A stretch of 64,000 nucleotides of DNA from Sthenelais limicola (GCA_942159475.1 OW804096.1:130376941-130440940), one strand, 5' to 3'; positions 40,201 through 54,600 are shown, counted from the stretch's first letter. The notes: generated by a model not told the origin, from the letters alone. Program-made: numbers and translations.

Positions 40201-41524
40201 ATATTTAATAGACGGGGATGGCATATTAACGACTTTGGAATCTAAATCAATCTAAATGATATTAAAGCATACAGTGTGCATGGAGTTGGGGAACACTCTC
40301 ACTTCAGATAAATTATGTTCACTGGACAAGTTACTATATTTTTTACCAGTTTTAAATAAAAAATTATACAAATTACATTATTTAAGTTTGAGTCTCTAAG
40401 AATTGTAATTAAGTAAGTAAGGAATTAAATGGTAGAAAATCACTTTTTATAAGTGCCCATATTGGCTTTGTTTGGCCTCTCGACCTATAGTGCAATGGAA
40501 CACAGTTATTTGCATATTGAATGGTTCAATGAAGGACTCAACACATTCAACCAGACTGAATTGAAATGATCATAAAAATCAGTGGAATGATTTGGCATCA
40601 TTGAATAGATCTATATATTGCATTTAACTAATTATATGTATAGTCATGTTCTTCTGAGCTTTTTAAAACAACTTTATTATACCTGATGAACATGCTAAGG
40701 GCCTAGCATATACCGGTGGCCTTGCTTTTCGGGATTGGGAATTGCTTCTTTCTTTCGTCCCGTCCCAGGTCATCAGTATCCGAACTTCCGAACTTGTTTA
40801 GACATAGATTTGAGATGTTTCAGTGTAGCCACATATAACGAAGCAAAGCATTGATAACATAATAAATGACTATAATAAATAGAATTTGTATAAAGGTTTA
40901 TTTCACAAAAGACCTTTCAGAGACTCAATGAATAATCCTTTCTGATGATTTGCGCATATATACATATGACATGACGCTTTCATTTCGACCCCTTATTAAG
41001 GTCGAAAAATCTGCATGTATCTGAGAGACCTAATTTTAGTTGATTTATGTCCCTGTGTTATAACTCCTGCAGATTTTGGGGGTACGACCGATACATCGCA
41101 AACTATCTCTGTGTTTGATGCAACCATAACAAGTCTTTCTTGAACTGCTCATAATTTCCCTATTTTCAAAAGTGAAATGAATAAAAATTAATCATACGTG
41201 CTAGTCTGAGATATATACTTTTTCTCACCATTCCCCCCATCATGTTTTATATATAAAATCCTTATTAACCTTTTCTACCAGATGATAGTAGCAAATATCA
41301 CATCTATCAGTGTTTTAATGTATATCTTTCGGATCGAGTAAGAATTAATTGACAATGGAACTTCTACTTTCATAAACAACAGTGTCTAGCCTCTATATCA
41401 TTGGCGACTCGCATTGTAAGTTGAGGAGTACCTAACCTTATACATCCGTACCTGATATTATTACCTAGTACCATATTTAATATTTCATTTTATTCTTAGA
41501 CTCATATGCTATGGCATCAGTGTT
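28201..41524. other. long non-coding stretch downstream of the nAChR gene
   Basis: A+T-rich with the C15 run (28674-28688), a (TA)n near 32445-32459 and a small palindrome GGAAGTGA/TCACTTCC at 37642-37675. Clusters of overlapping frames at 36050-38260 (longest 37539-37958, 139 codons) are unrecognised. I see no gene. Confidence 0.6.
28674..28688 (+). repeat. C15 homopolymer
   Basis: This is a run of fifteen Cs in otherwise A+T-rich sequence. Confidence 0.95.
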
Positions 41525-41741
41525 TTTATTTTAAGAAGAATTTGACACAGACTTAGACAATCAGTTATCCGAATAATCCATCGCAGTCGCTTGAAACATC
41601 GCGCTCTTCACATTTCTGGCCATGACTATTATTTGTTGGATGTCTCCGCTTCCTCAATGGACTAACATGATACATAATCTGTGTACAATACATGTCCTCA
41701 AACACTTATAGATATAAATGTGTTCTCATCTTTAGTTTAAT
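41525..41741 (-). promoter_or_regulatory. possible polyadenylation signals of the nAChR gene
   Basis: Reading the minus strand downstream of the stop codon, ATTAAA occurs at 41741-41736 and AATAAA at 41530-41525, about 290 and 500 bases past the stop. Either could end the transcript. In DNA this A+T-rich such hexamers are frequent by chance, so this is only a candidate. Confidence 0.2.
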
Positions 41742-42032
41742 GCTTCCGAATATGAAAACTAGTAATATTTGAATGACTGAAAAGGTTTTAGAGTAAAGAT
41801 ACAAATGTCTTTCGCCTATGACCATGTGTGGCCTCTGAAGTAATGCATTTTCTCTCCAATAGATCGAGTAGGCATTCAGGACGTTTAGTCAGAATCCTCA
41901 AAGGACCTTGAGGCATCAGCAGATTGTACAAAGAAGTTCCAGGCATACTTACATATTTACAATAATGACAATGGAAAGATGATTGCGTAATACTGTTATT
42001 TGTCCTAAATGTTCACAAAAGTGGATTATACT

Positions 42033-42640
42033 TTACCGAAGAAAGTATGGGGATCCTAATGTGAATACCGTGGAAGTGATCATGGCTGTTAAAACAACAC
42101 AGAAGAACAAACGGTCTAAGACACAGGTAACGTCATTCCAATCTTTCACCATGGTTAACTCCTCATGTGAAGTATATGTCTTTTCGGATTGAGTAGACTT
42201 AGGGGACCTAGATGCACAATTGTCTCTGGCTGCACAAGTCTTGCCTATTGTTTGACGTTCTCTTACACAGTCCGGGGTGTTAGACCCTCCCTGCTCGGTC
42301 TGACCATGTGTGGACCGCTGTGCTGAGAGTCTGCTATTTAGCAGCCCCTGCGTGGCTAAGATCTCAAATAAACTATCCATACTACTGCCCTTGGGGGCGT
42401 AAAACTTGTTTTGTAAATGGCTCTCTCGAAGACTTTTCTTCTTTGCCTTTTTCTTCGGTCGGATCCTCACCGTGTGATAATTGGTGTTGATGCATAAGAG
42501 TCGGGCCAGATGTGTGAGGATGATTGTGCGGACATAACGAGGTACTGGTCCGGCTTTGTGTGAGTAGTGAACGTTGAGAACCAAGATGGATAAGCACGTG
42601 GATGTAGTGCCGAGGATCATGGTACAAGTAAGATAAATCG
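42033..42640 (-). CDS. nAChR last coding exon: TM3, cytoplasmic loop, TM4, stop
   Basis: The acceptor is a long T tract ending in cag at 42641-42643. The first two bases complete an Ala codon, so TM3 reads AIYLTCTMILG onward. The exon encodes residues 330-531 and ends with TAA at 42033-42035. After TM3 come PVPRYVRTIILTHLARLL (the usual amphipathic segment, normally Pro-x-Trp/Tyr-x-Arg) and a polybasic cluster RPKKKAKKKS (390-399). A Ser, Thr and Gln-rich variable loop follows, then the helix before TM4, Trp497, and TM4 in about 505-525. The protein stops six residues after TM4, so the extracellular tail is very short. The cytoplasmic loop of about 145 residues is within the family's normal range. 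No further intron is needed. Confidence 0.96.
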
Positions 42641-45600
42641 CTGAAAAAAAGAAACATAATTGATCTACAGTAATTATGTTCACTGGAATTAGCTAGCGTA
42701 AGAAATCGGGATGGAGGTCGGAGTCAGTATTCCTTTTATTCTAAGAACTGAACAACAAAGTGACTCATTCATGGAAAGATTAATTTTGTGTAATATATTT
42801 CTGTTACTGGCCACATAGTTTGAGTACTGACATTGTTAGAACTTTCCACATTAATTTATCGAAAGAGGAGACCGATTCGAATCTCCTGACTTAATTGTTA
42901 TCAATTCATAAAGAGCGTGAATTGGTCTGTTTGGTACGTGATGTAGGTATTCATGAACACCAAATATCATTCCACTTATCTTGCATAATTTATTTAATCA
43001 AATAAACGCAGTGTTTCAACAAAGAACATTATAATATAGCCAGACGTGACTTTAGAGAATATGCAATGGATCTGTTTTATACAAATGTGACGTTACCACT
43101 CAATAAGTGACTTACCTATTATTGGAAGTTGAAGTGACGTTCTAGGCACTGATTCCGACACCATGAGTAGAAATACTGTGAAGGCTAACAAGACAGAGAT
43201 GCCGCAGGATATTTTCTCTCCCGCTTCTGGTGGTAAACAGAAGGACATGAGTACCAGAACGGACAACATAAAACAAGGTGCCACAATATTAACAAAATAG
43301 TACGAAGTTCTCCGTTTCAGGTGCAGTTCCGATGAAACGTATGTATAACTAATATCAGGACAGCAAGGGAGAATTGTTTCGTTCCATATCACACGAGTCG
43401 TAAGGATCTCCCACTCCCCGTTTTCTGTATAATCATGTAACTTGATCTCTGAGGAGGAGTTAAGGAGCCTCATTTTCTGGCTATAGTAGGCCCAAGCGCC
43501 TACTATTATTTCGCAGCGTTGGAGATCAAAAGGGAAGAATGTGATGTCTATGTCACACGTGGTGGTAAAAATGCCGCCTGGCTCCCAGTGAAGTTTGCCA
43601 TCGTAAGACACAAGTACCCCCATACGGTCGAAGTCGTTCACCATTTGCTCCGCTCTGCAAGCAAAGAGAATTAGGCATTAGGAATTAGGCACCTGTTTTG
43701 AAATATAAACTCACAAAATAGACGATTTAGCGAGGCAAAGCTGTTTAGTTGATGAGAAGAGTAAGTGTGTAATAAATTCGTTATTAAACATCATTGTACA
43801 TAGCTATGACAATGCACATTTGGCTGGACGCAGTTTCATGCAGTGGGAATTTCCTATAGGCAGGGCTCCATCAGACCGCGTGCTTATTGCGCCTATGCGG
43901 TTCCGTAGATGTTGTCATAATATTAATTATCATAGAGAACCTATGTTGCACAACCTATCAAGACTCTCCTCAGACCAGTTCCATTGTTGTTATATTCGGG
44001 AACACACTGTATAATGAAAACGCAACGACCGCAGAGGGGAAAAAAAGTCAGTGGAGTATCGGGGCATCGGTACTACAACCCAATTATACATTAACTATAT
44101 TTGAAACCACACTGGGCATACTTCACAAACGTTTTTCAAACTAATACGCTGCATTTCATGGGAGTTCCACGTTCCACGACATTTAAAAACCCCATCCTTT
44201 ATAAATATAAGTCTATAGCCTGTATTTCAAACCATACATTCGTAGCATTTGTCCTACCCATGGATTTCAGTATGCGGCGGCATGTTACATTCCTCTGGCG
44301 TAAGCTTATATTGACAGACGTGGGATTAAGTATCTCTAAATCCTCCAAGAGTTTCAATTGGTAAGAGCCGGCGTCGGCAAACAATCGCCGTTATTGGCTT
44401 ATGGTGGGAGGAAAAAATAAGAGCGCCTCACATCCACTTACCGCCACTTACAGATGCATCGTAAGATTCCGACTCCGTCGCAGTTCAAGACAAACATGGA
44501 ATCTGTACCTATGGAGTATGTGCACTGATGTGAAAATATCTCAACGAGGTGCCAAGCAACTATCCATATTAAGGGTATAAATAATACGGAATGGGTTATA
44601 TGAAATGATAAGCCAACTGCTATTGATTCCCGCCAAGACACCACTACGGAGGTATTGGTTGAGAGTGGGTCTTTCTTCATCCCCATTACTGAGGCAGAAT
44701 TTGTGATGGCTAACCCCTTTCTGTCATCCATTGAATTGGTCTATCTTTGTCATCCATTGAATTGGCCTATCTAGTGTCTGTAGTTAGAGACAAGACTATT
44801 TCACGTGACTCTATCAAATGACTTTAACATTAGAAATTTACGAAGGAGTGTGAGGTGACTTTAACTTATAAATTTACGAAGGAGTGCCATGGTTCTTCCA
44901 AGATCGTTTCTTTATAAATGCTTCAATCTAACTGAATTTAACTATGAAAAGAAATACACAAGTTTAGTGTTAAATGGTACGCATTTGACTTTTTGGTCTT
45001 CATGCAACGGAGGGACCAATTGGTAATTGCTACGAAGGCTTCAAGCCAATAGGTAATCCGTGCGGGCTGTTAAATTACATCTATGGAAAAGACAACAATT
45101 GATAAACGAGGTCACAATTACTAGCTAGCCACAGAAAGTACATATTTCCCTTTGGAGTATGATTGTTTACGTTTACATTGACTGGGCTGTCACACTTCAT
45201 CAACATTAGTTGGTAAGTTTATTCTCGGTTGTTACCATGGACTGGGACATTCCAAATCCAATTAGGTATTTCTTGCGTGCAGACTGGGAATCACCGGAAT
45301 TCCGATTATGTCATAATACAACAAATTAGGAAATTTATTAGACAGTTTCAAAAATAGGGGGAACTGGATTCTGAGACCGAAACGGCAGTTGGATATTTGG
45401 AACTTTCCCCCAGGACCATCCAGCAGGACCTTCCCCCTTCCTACATTTCCCCCTGGACTTTCTCCCAGGACATATCTTGCCTGGCCTTTCTCTTTAACTT
45501 AGCATTACAATGGAATTTAGAATTATAAATTCATAGCGCATATTATAGTAGGTATTGTCAACTTTCTCTCTCTCACCCTTTCTCTCTCTCACCCTTTCTC

Positions 45601-48600
45601 TCTATTCCCACTCTCTTTCTAACGCCCATTTTCTGCTTTCTGCCACTCTCTTAAGAACTATCTCTTTTCCTTCTCTTATAGAAGTTGATTTAATCGCTCT
45701 CGTCTTCCTTTCTCCTTCTTCTCTTCTCCTCTCTCTCTCCTCCCTTATTCTCAGTAACACTTGGTCGTAACACATTAATACTTGACTATAACGCAGTAAC
45801 ATCGGCTGTAATACAGCAATATTGGGATAGAGAATAGAGTGAGAGAGAAGCAGACATAGACGTAAAGAAAGGGGAGACAGAGGATTGTGAGTCACTAAAC
45901 AAGAAACTGAGCGACTGATTAAGAGATGAGAGATTTTGTTTTACATCTGATATACTACCTTGGCGTCTGAGAGGAATTCATAGTGTTCTGTATTGTGACC
46001 ATGGGCGGACATTATCCCACACATCATTACGGAAAATAATGATGGAAAGTGTGGTTTAAAATTACTATGTGAATATATGTTATGGTTATACTTGTTATTT
46101 GAAGTCATAATGTAATACCACTGGAATGAACGTTGTATGCCAGCTGCCCTTGGGCTCAGAAAAGAGCACTGCAGTGGATGCACAGAATTACATTGATGTT
46201 TCACCTCATCATAATGATAATCATTTTGTCTAAAAGTGAGCACTCTAAATAATGATAATACAATATGAGGTGCAGAGAATATAAACTATTTCACTATAAA
46301 TGTGGCGCATTTACATAAATCGCATTCCGCCTGCGAACTCTTTACTGGGCATGTTTTTCCAATTCGTAAAACCTTACTATGTTGCATTTTATCAATATTT
46401 TAGTCCTAGATTCTGACAGAAATATTCAACAGTTGAGCGTATACAAAGGGACAGGCGAAAGATCAAGAACATGATAAGATTATCGGAATTACCCATGTAC
46501 ATAACTTGTAATTCTCCAAATAACATGAAATGGACTGTTGAGGTTACCGGGGGTAGATCTAGTTCATGAACTCTATTACCCAACGCGACAATACTACCAA
46601 CATATTCCATTTGTTTTGTGATGGCATCAACTAAAAAGTGTGTGAAATATGAAATTACAACCAACGAGACGTCTGGAAACATGTATATATATATATATGA
46701 TGATGAATTTCAGTGATGCATCGTGAATCCAAATCATGTCCTGTGATAGGTGTATGAACCGACCCTTGCTTTTTTGTATTGCAAACAAAAGGTCTATAGA
46801 GACTTTATATTGGATTTGTTCTGCCAATGACAGCAGAAGACTATGCTGTGTCTGGGTTGGGAATGGAGTCTAGAGCAGGAGCTGGCCTGGTTGCTGCTTG
46901 GATTGATTCCCTTAACTTGGTTATCTGAAATGAATGGCCATGTGAGTATGATGCCTGCTATATCTCCCAGCACACAACACCTGTATATCACTGATACAAG
47001 GGTAGCTCCAGGCAAACGCATCAAGAACCATTGATCACTTTGACACGGTATCAGCCCAACCGCGAAAGCTACAAATACAAATTCAGGCATTTCTAATGAT
47101 GAATGGACCCGAAACGACCATAGCTACATCTATTGTCTGGGGCTTTCGCACTACTGATTCTGAAGACATTCTCTACATTTCTTGAGAAAGATACCATCAG
47201 GGAATGCTGTAGTTTTGATCTATTTTAATCTTCAGTTTTCTTAATCTATAGGCCTCTGCGTTACAGATTACAAAGCCTGTCCAGACTGTTCCCGAAGCAG
47301 AGCATGATATATGAGCGCAAGACACGCAATAAGAACCCTTTGGCTACCCTGGAAAGCGTCCAGACATAAAAACCCAGGCATAAAGAGAACATATTCTAAA
47401 AGTGCATGGGAACTAATATGGTCTGGTCCTAATGTGTCTTATCCTGATTTCATGAACACTCTTGACTTTAAAGAGTAGTATTCCCTGTTGAGATTGTCAT
47501 ACTCTACCAACATGATTGGGATCTATTCAAAAGTAAAGCTCAATCATTCATGATTCTTGTCATTATTATTATTGTCTCAGCCAGTGAACCATATGAAGAA
47601 ATTGAACTAATTAAAATGTGCACCTTTTAATTATGGAGCGTCGAAATAGATTTCATTAATCTAAAACTTGTTATTTTATAGCTTCGAAGCTAAATTCAAT
47701 TTTACGGTACAACCTAGGCACGCCTGCTTCTTTGCTCCGTAGCTACCCATAGGTGGGTCGTTCCAGTTGAGTGCTTGACAAACAGACGCAACACCCTTCC
47801 TCGATTTCCATACAAGACATCTCCGTTTCCATATGTACACACGAAAATGAAAACAAAATGAATAGGACTAGATCGATCTTAGACCTTCTCTGGTGCCACC
47901 AGATAGACGCCATGCATTTCTTGGAGATGATTTTAACAAGGATAAGTAACTCTTTGCTGAGTGCATGTACATTAACTTACGGATCAACAACAAAAATCAC
48001 AATCTCATAAAGTATCAATGGCCGTTGACTTATATGCCCGAGCGACGCTTTTCCCAGGATGGTCTCACCCTTTGCTGTCATCCATTATTTCAAGAAGCAC
48101 GCATGCGCACTGCATACGAAGTAGCCCAAACTATTGGCATTGTGGGCGGGATCAACCACCTAACGGGTGCTTTGGGGCAGAAGGATTTGGCTGATGTGGG
48201 CACAGGACCCCGCTTATGGACCGCCATATGAATCTAGGGGTAGCCTTGCCTTGTTTGGATAGGAGGTTTATACCAAAGAGCACTTGAGATAGCTTGAGTG
48301 CTGTTCCATTTCAAAACAAGCGGTATGTGTTTGATAGGGGCCCCACAAAGTGCCTTCAATGGTTGTATTTTTTATTGGCTTCAATGATATTTTACCAGAA
48401 AGCACGTGGCAGTGATGTCACTATATTTTTCCCTTTTGACCAGAGGCCTATGGGGATATTTCTAACTTGAAATTATTTTTGGAGGCTGGTCTCATGAAAA
48501 TCTGCTAATTTCCTTCTGTTCATAACTTCATGTGGCTTCCTGAAACCCATGACATACATTCGCACCAATCTGAGAATTGCACCACTGCACGTAAATTGCG

Positions 48601-51600
48601 TACATTAAATTCCAAGGAGACCCCGCGTTTCAGAGTTAATGTACATATATCCCGAATAGATATCATGTTAAACTACTTTTTAAAGCGAAATAAAATACAA
48701 GCAATATAATTGAACAATCTGACGCCGGGCAAGAAGCAAGACTAAGCAGACTCTGAAGCCATTGACTCCGAACTGCCCTAGGAGGGATTCTACACCGCCT
48801 AAGGAATGGTCAGGCGGTTTGACTAAAATAGCCTCTACCGAACCGAATCCTGATTCATGAAAACGGTACACCACTATGTTGAGTTGCATGCATTTCCTTT
48901 CATCGATAAGGAAAATCCCTGTGGCCATATAAATAAGGGTACTTGGACTAAATATGAAAAGAATGTTTCAAAGCATGGTTTTTCCCGGCAACCTCAGGAT
49001 CGAGGAGTAGGCAGTAAATATGTAATATGGAGACTATCCCGAGGCGGTAGTGAGCACATTTGGTCAGTGGTAATAGAGGTGATATCTTTCCCTTTCACCC
49101 ACCAAAAGTACACTTACATTTGCTAAACCTGCTATGTTCTGATCGCAAAGCCTCAGTGGAAATCACGATGCTGTCGTATTTAGATAGAAAGCTATCAATG
49201 ACATTTAAATGGGTAATTATTGGGACTCTCCACCGAATACGTAAATTGCACGAGGTGCCCTATGGCGTATTGGAACATTAACTTAAAATGCCATAAACTT
49301 AATACCAACTGAAATGGGAAGTCTCAATATGGCAGGGATGAATCGGGGTCTCCTGCCGATAAACCACAAGTCATATATATACTCCTGGCCCTTACTTCCA
49401 GGGTGCACCAGAACTATTTACATTGGGAATATGTTATAAGTGACTGAGCATGAATTCTATTCTCCCTCATGAATATGCAAATGCAGAACGTTAAAAGGTC
49501 CTGAAAACATCATGGGATGCAAATGTCTATAGTGTGCTTCCAAAATGATATTCTGACTTGTCGCTATATAGATGTAATTCATAGAACCCCTTAGGGAGAA
49601 CATAATACATTTATTTATCCATTTATAATGAGGATCACATTGATATTTGATAGAGAAAATAACACTATTTGAAACTAGCCACAAATGACGAGTTTAGTTT
49701 TCAACCGTTTTGCCATCTCCAACATGCTCTACCCCGTTAATGTATTTCCCATGGTAGCAGAAGGGAGCCTTTAGAGCCCATAAACATCTATACTGGGTAT
49801 TAGGAAAAACAATAAAGCAGACTCTGAATGTGATTTACAATCAAAGAGTTCATTTTTCATTGCTCGTTTTATGTCCTTCCAAGCTCTATTCTTTTCGAGA
49901 AACAATTAAGACATTTCGCATTTTGCCTTCCGGTAAATTTGTTTTGTTTAAGAGATACCGGATCGGTTTCAGGCTCTGAAGAAAAAGAGTTTATTAGCGT
50001 GAGTTTGGGGCTTGCCTTGTGAGTGTCACGCTATACTGAATGAACAAGTGGCACAAGAAAGGAAGGCTCCTCCCATTAGGCCAGTTAGCTCACCGAGCGG
50101 GTGCTGTTGGATGTATAATCTGGGCATTTATTTTCCAAGAAAACCTCTGAGTGAGCGCAAAATGAACATTTGTAAGACATGAAAAAGTGCAGGTGAATGT
50201 ATGGCCTCATTACTTGTAAATCCAAATTTAATCATGTCTGTATTGGACACATTTTCAAGCAAACGATATTGCAGCTTGGCTCGATGCAGCAGCATATATA
50301 TAGAGCCTACTATATAGCAGGATTTTTAGAGTTTGTAAGCCTATAACGACGGTTAAATGGTCCAAACAACAAGCAGACTTCTGATACATATAGGAAAAGG
50401 CTGAACACTGAAGTCTGATATCTGCTAAGATGGAGCCAAAGGGAGGAAGCTAATAGTTTACTCAATCCCAGAAATTTGCTTGGCCCGATCTTATACATAA
50501 AGTCCCCCGAAGTATAACCTTTCACCTTTGCAACATAATTTCTATTTGACAGAGTCGAGGGACTGGTGCCCCGAAATAAAACGCGTCTTATACCAGGTAC
50601 TCATACCCGCTGGAGATTTCCCTTGGGCCCATTTTGAAACAAAAGAAATGGGGTCTGGTAAAATGGAAAATAGCTAGGAATAGTATTTTTGTTTGACAAC
50701 GGTCTAATGGGAAACAATACCCCAAGGCGTGATTATAAAGGAGGAAAGTAACATGATACAAATAGATCTATGGATCGGTACCAATCATTTGCTCCTAGAG
50801 TGGATAAAAAACATTAACTTCAGTGAAACATTTATCCTTACTTACCCATTCATTAATGCCAATTCGGGAAGCCATACATAATCTGGTGGTACGACGATGT
50901 CGGTCAAATTGTTGTACAGTTGTGGGTCCCACAGCAATCTGTCATCGACCCACTCCTACAAAAAACATAAATGATTTCTGTTATATTTCTGTGTGCAAGT
51001 AATTTACCCAATTATTTCTGTATAAAATGGCAAAATAATAATCAGGCATATAAGTTCACATTAGCGGAGAAAATTAGCTGCACAGCATGGGAAAGCTGCA
51101 GATCACCAATTTCTAAGCCGGAAAAAGATGGCACCCCCCTTACACACACCACCCCTCAATTTTCCGATGGACATCGTTAAAGGCAATTGCTAAACATTGC
51201 TCTGCACTGTCGTAGGCTTCCCTATGATATTTGATGTGCTTTAGGTGACATCATGGAATTGCAATGTTTACTTCTATTCTGCATTGGGCTTCACATGTAA
51301 TTCTAGGTAAGCACCTGAATCTAGGCCTTTAATATTGACCTGTCTGAATGATTTCGGTTTTCCTATGCATGGGCATCCACTTGCACACAGACTCCCAATA
51401 TAGAGCCTATTATTCCTACATTCATCCTGTTCCATCTGCCCAAAATATCTACACGCCAATTGCTGTTTCTTTCCTAAACAATTCTTGATCGATCTTGGTC
51501 TTGTCTGTGTTCGCTTGAATTTGATAAATCACTGAGAGAGTCCCTTTAATACCGAGATTTGGTGTAGTGCGCTTGAGAAGGCTGAAACAGGGTAAGCCGG

Positions 51601-54600
51601 TCATTCAAACCATTATACTAGGCTATATATCAACTGCTCATCGTGTATGTTTTCTGCATGTATTTAACTCTTGGCCCTCTGTACTGCGAAATTGCCGTTT
51701 TTATGGATGCATACACATACGAATTCGCTTGCTTGAATGGGTCTGAGCTGGCCCATGAGGACTATATAAGGTGAAATGAAGACTATGTATGCAGCCACTA
51801 TTGGTTGCACGAGAACTTGAAGGGATGGAAATCCTATAAATAAGTTTTAGCTTCTGACTGCATTTTATCCTATAGATGGACCATGGTTTCTGGTATACCG
51901 TGATTAAATGATGAAAGAAAGGTCTACGGGAGTCTGTAGGTTTTAGCTCCTGTCAAGCCACATTAGACTCTTGACATTATTCATGCAAATGAATCTATTG
52001 CCCTGCATATTAAAGCAAACCTTCAACACGGTTGTTGCATGTATCTTAAACTAAGCCAGGAGTAATAGCGCTTTAACAAAAAAGGCAGGCAGGAGCAAAA
52101 CTAGAGATGCGTAGTCCGAAGTGCCGGGACTTATTTAAATCCATCAGCGAATTATTCATAGGGCCACTTTGCAGACGGGTATTCGGGACTCAAGCTAGGG
52201 GTTAAGGGTTATTTATAGCATAGAGTGAAAGGGCTTATAGGGATGTGCCTTCGTGTTGTTGGGTTACCGATATATTACCACAAGTCAGCAGCTTTAGTTT
52301 TGCTTAACATTTCCATTTACACCACGCAGATGTTTCTGGAATTGGAACATCTTTTATCACCTGCATTTCGCTTTCCCATAATTCGAAAATAATTTGAATA
52401 GACAGGACAAAAGGCTTGTAATTATGTCATTCTGTCAAACATACCATAAACACGGGTATCCAAACCACCTTTAAAGAACCATCCTCAGGATTTCAAATGG
52501 CGCGATAATGCACTCGTAAATAATGAAACTATTTCCATAAAAATGATATTACCTGTGCCTACAAGCAATCATGTCACTGGTAGCTTCATGAATGTTTCTA
52601 TAAAACTACAGCATAGACAGCATGGATCACATAATTAATTTCATCAATGGGGTAAAACTAATTTAATTGTATTATACAACTAACCTTAGAATCCGGTAAT
52701 GATTTTAGCCTAACATTTTAGCCTAGCAATTAATGTAAATACAAATCGTACGACTTAAAGAGAGAATTAATGATTACATATCTACTCGCGATCGATGCAT
52801 GGTCAGAGCTGCACGAATTCTAGTTTGTTTTATGTTATAGTCAACCCATATAATAAATAATCATACATATTGAAACGCATAATACACAGAAAATTAATGA
52901 CAGCATTAGGATGGATTTTCCCGTATCATCCACCAACAAAAAGACATAACGCTTTTAATTAATTCTAAAAGATCAGTGGGCTCGAAACGTTAAACTTCCG
53001 AACTGTATGATATTCAATTGCTCTAAACCGTTCGTTTGACATATACTTGATATACAGAAATTCGAAAATGTAAAGAGTCACAAGAGCGGATAATCCGAAG
53101 CAATGCTGATGGCTTGCCAGTTCAACAATGAATATGAATATAATAAATGTTATAGTGGGGAAATGAGTCCTCAAGTATTTCATTTATTGAACTACCATGT
53201 CCAATGTAGAGCCTTCCACAGGGGATGGTTATGGCAACATCACTATGAATGCACAATATTTATCTAAGGAATCTTCCATTCAATACGATGGCTTTTATCA
53301 TGAGGGGGACTTGATTCTAAACTCATAAAAACAAGGTTAACTTTGTCTGTAACTGCTGAACACATGTGCCCTGTTCATTTCATTGCAGGTCGGTCCAATT
53401 TTGCCTTTTTATCATCTGTAAGTTGATTTGTAACAATACTGATAAAAATAAAGCAGGGATGGACCTGTACAATGAATTAGTAGATGCGGGATTTATTGTT
53501 TGATTTTGTCCCATGATATTTACGCTTTCTCCACTACATATTAAGTTTATAGCGCTCCATGGGTGCAATGAAAAAATAGATCCTGTCTTACTCCATACCA
53601 ATGACATGATTATGGAGATTGTAAATCAACACCTCGTGGCATTTTTAACCGAGAATGCCAGAGTGTGCATCGATAACGCGTCTTGGTTTGACGTTATCTA
53701 GGCTACACAAAGGTCTTAAGGGAGCCAGAATCAACAAAAGCCTGACAAACAAGAGTCCATAGTTCTACCGCTAGGCTCATCAATGTCATTCCCGCTAGCC
53801 AAGGAGCAATTCGATTTACCTTAAACTTGCTGACCCATTCGTAAAATCAGACAACAAATATGATCTGAAGATGCCTCGTATATCGATCATTCATTCATTC
53901 TTCATAATTGCGCCACCCGCAAGATAAGGTCGTTTTGGGGAATCACGAATTTTACTGGATTTAATTTATTGACATGAATAAGATGAAAACCGAGGACGAG
54001 TTTTGTCCTTATATCTTGTTTCGCAGGCTTCCTGAGAACTCTGTGATGTTTTCCCAAAGAATAACCCGCTCGAGCCGTATTGAATGGTTTAAATAAAATC
54101 ATAACACAATTCCCATCGGACTCAGCTTCTCTCGAAAGGAATGTCGTCTTCCAAAAATATACCAACGTAGTTTGGCGATATCACAAAATTTGATCCGCCA
54201 ATGGATATAGTTTCATAAATAATTAGGACTATACAGGATACTAGTCTCAGAAGTAATGAAAACTATGCTAGAATTCAGGTGCATGAATCGACTCCCATAT
54301 CCTGACCAAATTACCTACGCCATAGAATGTTACCTCTTTTAACCTCATAGCAAAAATGTTGTTGCAGTTTACTTCGTGCATATCAAGTCCAATGCCGATA
54401 CAGACCATGCGATTTATCAATCTGGATAGTTCTCTTCTGATATTGACTTCGTTGCCAAACGCCACGAGTGAAAGATTGCCTGGGTGTGTGCTCCTTTCGA
54501 AATTAAGCCTCCGAGTGCACTGCCGATTCCAAATATTGCGAAACACTCACACAATTGTAATAATTGGTGTTCATGCTTCTCAGTTCAGTTCATATTTGAG

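Larger units (their letters stand above)
43655..50845 (-). other. nAChR intron, ~7.2 kb
   Basis: This is a large intron between the loop A exon and the Cys-loop exon. It holds two adjacent short tandem duplications (44723-44773 and 44819-44886), a CT-rich microsatellite (45561-45770) and a GGAC/CCCC-type repeat (45404-45490). A 97-codon minus-strand open frame at 44438-44731 has a hydrophobic start. The remaining open frames show no known domain. Confidence 0.9.

Noticed and set aside
42840..42900. tRNA B-box-like GATTCGAATCTCC
   Set aside because: No A box or cloverleaf can be built upstream at the right distance.
44199..44384. Minus-strand frame with LRR-like KLLEDLEILN
   Set aside because: Only one partial repeat, and a stop in frame right after the only plausible acceptor. 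It cannot be joined to the frame at 44438-44731.
52445..52483. 39-nt AG...GT interval (minus strand) encoding DGSLKVVWIPVFM as the micro-exon
   Set aside because: Phase fits and it looks like a beta strand, but length and sequence are worse than the 45-nt exon at 54791-54835, which has the expected Asp-Glu start and QILTT core.
53820..53864. Exactly 45-nt AG...GT interval with a central Trp
   Set aside because: It carries an in-frame TGA in the required phase.
54328..54375. Minus-strand HEVNCNNIFAMRLKE before a GT, resembling the beta-2 strand
   Set aside because: No AG acceptor at the needed position; the similarity is short and explained by chance.
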